From NCBI GenBank assembly GCA_963781805.1, contig CAWAHF010000004.1, forward strand, positions 186,001 through 250,000: DNA of 64,000 nt, in the 5' to 3' direction. This document shows positions 60,587 through 64,000 of the stretch, piece after piece. Every line of letters begins with the position of its first letter. The stretch's first letter is position 1. The notes under the pieces are model-generated. The model was not told the origin of the DNA. It ran no database searches and worked only from the letters and a program-made list of their open reading frames with translations. Made by a program: the position numbers and the translations under genes. The stretch comes from JAFGPL01 sp963781805 (GTDB lineage Bacteria > Bacteroidota > Bacteroidia > Bacteroidales > UBA10428).

Positions 60587-60865
60587 TTAACTTGTTGCTG
60601 TTTTGGCATCCTTTTTGGTTTGTTCAGATTTGGCCTTGTCTTTATCGGTAAAGTCGGATACATCTTCTTTTACCTCTTCAAATTTTTCATTGATGTTGTC
60701 AAGAAACTCACTAAATTTTTCTTTCAATTCATCTGCCAGGTCCTGGCCTTTCTTCGAAATCATTTTGCGCGTTTCCGAACCTTTATCAGGAGCAAATAAT
60801 ACTCCTAACAATGCACCGGCGGTAACACCAATCAGCGCACCTATAAATAATTTTCCTGAGCTCAT
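60587..60865 (-). CDS. YtxH-domain protein
   Basis: 92 residues. N-terminal glycine-rich membrane helix (GALIGVTAGALLGVLFAPDK) followed by an amphipathic Lys/Glu coiled coil. YtxH proteins are general-stress-associated small membrane proteins. The Gly-helix and the APDKGSETR motif make the call firm. Confidence 0.85.
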   Translation of the reverse strand: MSSGKLFIGALIGVTAGALLGVLFAPDKGSETRKMISKKGQDLADELKEKFSEFLDNINEKFEEVKEDVSDFTDKDKAKSEQTKKDAKTATS

Positions 60866-61194
60866 AATTTTGTTTTTAAATGAATAAAATAACGAATTGA
60901 GTAGTATGTTTTAAATTTTACGGAATGATTATGAATTACTGATATAGATGTCAGAGCACAATATGAACCCACACTCTTACATGAATGTCGTTTTATTAAA
61001 AGATTTCTTAACACCTGCTTTAGTGACTTTGTATTTTTGACACTAATAGTTGGAACAAAAAAATTCATCTACATGTAAAGTCAAAAAAATGAAATCCTCT
61101 AATTAAACGACATTGAATCCTGCATTATTTGCGATAAATTTTTGGCCAACGTATTGACAATAAAATTTATCTAAGGTATTAATGAAATCATTGA
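60866..61194. other. Intergenic region of about 330 bp, no feature recognised
   Basis: AT-rich. It should hold the promoter of the - strand YtxH cluster, but I see no good TAnnTTTG box in the right place. A 68-codon frame here lacks protein character. Confidence 0.4.
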
Positions 61195-61530
61195 TCAAAC
61201 CAAAAGGATAATCAGGATAATAATAAGAATTAGTGTTCCTGTTCCAATATAAACATATCCGCCGCTTCTGCGCAAATTTTCTTTCATCACCTTAAGCTCA
61301 TTTCTCAGTTCACGTTTTTCTTTACTTGTCAGGTCTTTTTTATCCAGGTCCCGAATTTCTTCCACGCGCTTAGTCAAGCGACTTATCTCTTCGTCAGATA
61401 ATTTATTTTCCGTTTTGTCCGGAACAGCGGGATAATCAGATGCACGTTTCGTATCAGATTTAATCGCAAATGCTGTTGATGCACTCAGGGAGAAAATCAT
61501 TAAGCATACAATAAAAATAGTCTTTTTCAT
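61195..61530 (-). CDS. Small exported/membrane protein, unknown
   Basis: 111 residues. N-terminal signal peptide (FIVCLMIFSLSASTAFA), a charged helical middle (SDEEISRLTKRVEEIRDLDK through KREL) and a C-terminal TM helix (TLILIIILIILLV). Likely a stress-related envelope protein. No family name. Confidence 0.68.
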   Translation of the reverse strand: MKKTIFIVCLMIFSLSASTAFAIKSDTKRASDYPAVPDKTENKLSDEEISRLTKRVEEIRDLDKKDLTSKEKRELRNELKVMKENLRRSGGYVYIGTGTLILIIILIILLV

Positions 61531-61796
61531 TTTTTGAATTATTAAAATTTAGTTATACAGTTAAAAGATTAAAGGTAGATGATTGCACATCTGAACTTGT
61601 TACACAATTATACAAATGAGTTACATGATTCACACATTCATGGTTAACCCATCCTAAGTATTCTGGCTGATTTTTCAAATTCATTTGATTTACTGCGCCT
61701 TTCGAAGGTTTGAAATAAATTTAAGCCATTTATCGGTCTTAATGATCTCTGAAAATTTAATTGTAATGTATAAGTGTTGGCAGCATATACAGGATT

Positions 61797-64000
61797 TCAA
61801 TCTACTACTCTTCTGTTCAACTTAACCGGATTAAATGAATCCAGTTTAAAAACAAAACGTATCCTGTCTTTGAATGATCCGGTGATTGATCCAATGTTTC
61901 CTGAAACCAATATAGGAAGATAGACTTCGAAAAAGTTCCATATGCCAGCCTTTAGACCAGCTTCACAGAAGAATGACGAATTATGACTTGCGTCAGAACT
62001 GTGATCGTTCAATAATAAGTTAACAAAAGGTTTGACCGGAATCCGTCCGGCTTTCCCTGGCAGATTGCTTGCTAAAGATATTGAAATAAGCCAACGATCA
62101 AATCCATTGCTTTCGTTAACAGGTGATATCAACCCCCCTTCAGATAAAGTCATTTGTCTGGACCAGAAGGTTTTTGGAAACACTTCAAAACGATCAGGAT
62201 AGAATCCCTGGTAAAGATATTGCTCACGACCACTCCTTCCGCTCGCAGAAAGGCCATAAAAGGGGGTATTTGAAGTATTTTTCAACATTGTTCCTGTAAA
62301 CAACCTTATATCCAAGCCATTACCATTTCCGTGATAATTAATTTTATAATTGACTTCCATGGATGTTTTTTGAAATGAATTATCGGATTCAAAAGAAGCC
62401 GACAGGTTAAAAGGATTGTTTAAACCTGTCTTTTCTAAGAAGTATCCAAACTGCAGATAAGACTTCATTTTTGCCTTCTCCATAAGTTCAATCTGATAAA
62501 GATCTGATGCTGCAATATAGTTCACATACACCTTCTGTTTTATAGGATTATTCATTTTGATGTTTCTGAAATACAGATTTAATCCGGCTTTAGCTTTGTA
62601 ATAGTTTTGATATCCCGGGGCCCCAAATTGTGTACCCTCCAAATTTATTGTTGCCTTCCTGATAAAATTTTCATAGGGTGTAATGTTGAATGAAATTTTA
62701 AAAAATCCAGCCAGACTCTGATTTTTGAATGAATAGAAAGGCATTGTAAAATACTCCAGAGGTTTGGGTATAAATAGACCGTTATAAAATGCCATACCGA
62801 TCATAAAACCATCTTCTTTGGTCCAGTTAATACCGGGGATATACATTAAGGATCGTTTGTCAGGATCATCAATAGTAAAATAGAACTGAGTACGGATGGG
62901 ATCAACCTTACGGCAGATACCCGATTTTCGGATATTGTTATTAAGTCTGTATAATTCAGGCATTACATGCATGGGATCTATTTTTATTTCAGAATAATTC
63001 CCCTCCGGGATATTAATCCTTCGCTGACCCTCAAAACCATCTACCCACTTCTCAAAACAGATTGAATCTCCATTCATGCCGGAGATGACCAATGGTGATG
63101 CCAACTCACCTATATTTTTTACGAACAACTGCTGGTTCTCAAACCGAACCACTTTGTAGTCAATCCGTTTGGTCGTACCCAGGAAATCACTAAAAAACCA
63201 GGTTAAGTTTTTATTTGTATGGGATTCAAATATACGTTGAAGATCATCGGGTTGAGGATGTTTGAATTTCCATTTTTGATAATATTCATGCATCGTGGAA
63301 TCAAAAAGGGAATCTCCAAGATAAGCCCTCAGATAATTGAAACCCATGGCTACTTTATTATAGATGATAATGTTGTAATTTGAAAAACTGTAATCCATTG
63401 CAGCCAGGTTAATTGGTTGTTCAAGGTTCTCTCTGGCTAGAATTAGCCATCCAAGTTCCTGCATTTGCTTCACAGGCATATTCTCTATATGAAAAAAGGT
63501 TGCCAGTTTCCTGTTTTTCAAATAGACTTCCCAAAGCTTCTTATTGGGATATCTTTGTTCCATATATCGTACCTCGTAAGCACTTGTAATACCTTCATCC
63601 ATATATGGGTACCGGCGTTCATTAGATCCAAGTGCGGCATAAAACCAGCTATGGCAAACTTCATGAGCAATAGTTTCATCTAGGGAGTAGGCGTCATCAA
63701 CAAGACCAATCACTGTTGAGCCAGGGTATTCCATCCCGATACCGGCGCTAAGGGAGCTTTGAACTGCCGTAAATTCATTATAAGGATAATCACCAATCCA
63801 GTTTGAAAAAGAACTAATTGAATGATTCACATATTCCAGAGCATTCTTCCAAAGCTCAGCCTGCTGATTGGTAAACATCACCCAGGTAGTCACTTCCCTT
63901 CCGGAGTCAGGAAGCTTTACTTTCCCTTTCATTACATGGAACCTTTTATCAGCAAACCATGCGAAATCATGTATATGATTTCCTGTATATCGCAATGTTT
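61797..64000 (-). CDS. M1-family metallopeptidase, 5' end outside the window
   Basis: At least 732 residues; the true N-terminus lies beyond the right edge. Gluzincin zinc site HEVCH, with the third ligand Glu 18 residues later (YMDEGITSAYE), and a GMEYPGS segment matching the substrate-recognition GxMEN of M1 aminopeptidases. Following helices fit the M1 catalytic domain. The C-terminal ~370 residues are beta-rich (many Tyr/Phe strands) and may be a membrane-associated barrel-like domain, as in some Bacteroidota M1 homologues. Probably a surface or periplasmic aminopeptidase. Confidence 0.85.
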   Translation of the reverse strand, partial: TLRYTGNHIHDFAWFADKRFHVMKGKVKLPDSGREVTTWVMFTNQQAELWKNALEYVNHSISSFSNWIGDYPYNEFTAVQSSLSAGIGMEYPGSTVIGLVDDAYSLDETIAHEVCHSWFYAALGSNERRYPYMDEGITSAYEVRYMEQRYPNKKLWEVYLKNRKLATFFHIENMPVKQMQELGWLILARENLEQPINLAAMDYSFSNYNIIIYNKVAMGFNYLRAYLGDSLFDSTMHEYYQKWKFKHPQPDDLQRIFESHTNKNLTWFFSDFLGTTKRIDYKVVRFENQQLFVKNIGELASPLVISGMNGDSICFEKWVDGFEGQRRINIPEGNYSEIKIDPMHVMPELYRLNNNIRKSGICRKVDPIRTQFYFTIDDPDKRSLMYIPGINWTKEDGFMIGMAFYNGLFIPKPLEYFTMPFYSFKNQSLAGFFKISFNITPYENFIRKATINLEGTQFGAPGYQNYYKAKAGLNLYFRNIKMNNPIKQKVYVNYIAASDLYQIELMEKAKMKSYLQFGYFLEKTGLNNPFNLSASFESDNSFQKTSMEVNYKINYHGNGNGLDIRLFTGTMLKNTSNTPFYGLSASGRSGREQYLYQGFYPDRFEVFPKTFWSRQMTLSEGGLISPVNESNGFDRWLISISLASNLPGKAGRIPVKPFVNLLLNDHSSDASHNSSFFCEAGLKAGIWNFFEVYLPILVSGNIGSITGSFKDRIRFVFKLDSFNPVKLNRRVVD

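Noticed and set aside
60862..61068. 68-codon - strand frame between the YtxH and 61195 genes
   Set aside because: No protein-like pattern, no family motif, and low-complexity AT-rich sequence.

Overview
The window is AT-rich DNA from a Bacteroidota bacterium. Three things point there. Many exported proteins have signal peptides followed directly by Gln (…FGQ, …FSQ, …YGQ). A 987-residue protein ends in a type IX secretion sorting domain. The clearest promoter has the TTG…TAnnTTTG form. No rRNA, tRNA or CRISPR array was seen.

Positions 1 to about 57.2 kb form one continuous integron cassette array. I count 37 attC sites, nearly all 130-136 bp. Each has a left core (R'', RYYYAAC-like), long imperfect stem arms and a right core (R', GTTRRRY-like) on the + strand, and each follows a gene or short operon read left to right. 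The first 8-12 bases of a cassette are usually the reverse complement of its last bases (for example GTTAGGCTTC at 43100 and GAAGCCTAAC at 46567), which fixes cassette ends independently of gene calling. I number the left-truncated cassette C0 and the rest C1 to C37; attC n closes cassette C(n-1). No integrase gene is present. From the cassette orientation it should lie to the left, outside the window. The cargo is mostly small exported proteins, lipoproteins and membrane proteins of unknown function. It also includes two toxin-antitoxin pairs, a CDI-type immunity protein, a SUFU-domain protein, a UPF0158 protein, two transglutaminase-like proteins, an Lrp regulator divergent from a PLP enzyme, a sigma factor with a DUF3795 protein, and the large T9SS cargo protein.

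Two mobile layers sit on this array. (1) Five near-identical 2,223-bp group II introns (4263, 10527, 14531, 32302, 51268) each lie in the right core of an attC site, always after GTTG and in the same orientation as the cassettes. (2) Three insertion sequences are present: an IS1634-like element in C12, an IS66 element in C29 and an IS1182-like element in the right core of attC36. For the first two the target duplication is visible and the broken host gene can be rejoined.

The most unusual item is a 571-bp cassette with no convincing gene, present three times with no difference seen (8228, 9953, 22331). It contains six long perfect or nearly perfect inverted repeats, most of them nested, and ends in a short 70-bp attC site. 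It looks like a large structured RNA carried as a mobile cassette.

From about 58.1 kb to the right edge the content changes to ordinary chromosome on the - strand: an AI-2E-type permease, a cluster of small envelope/stress-type proteins (holin-like, cupin-like, YtxH), a small membrane protein, and an M1-type metallopeptidase that runs off the edge.
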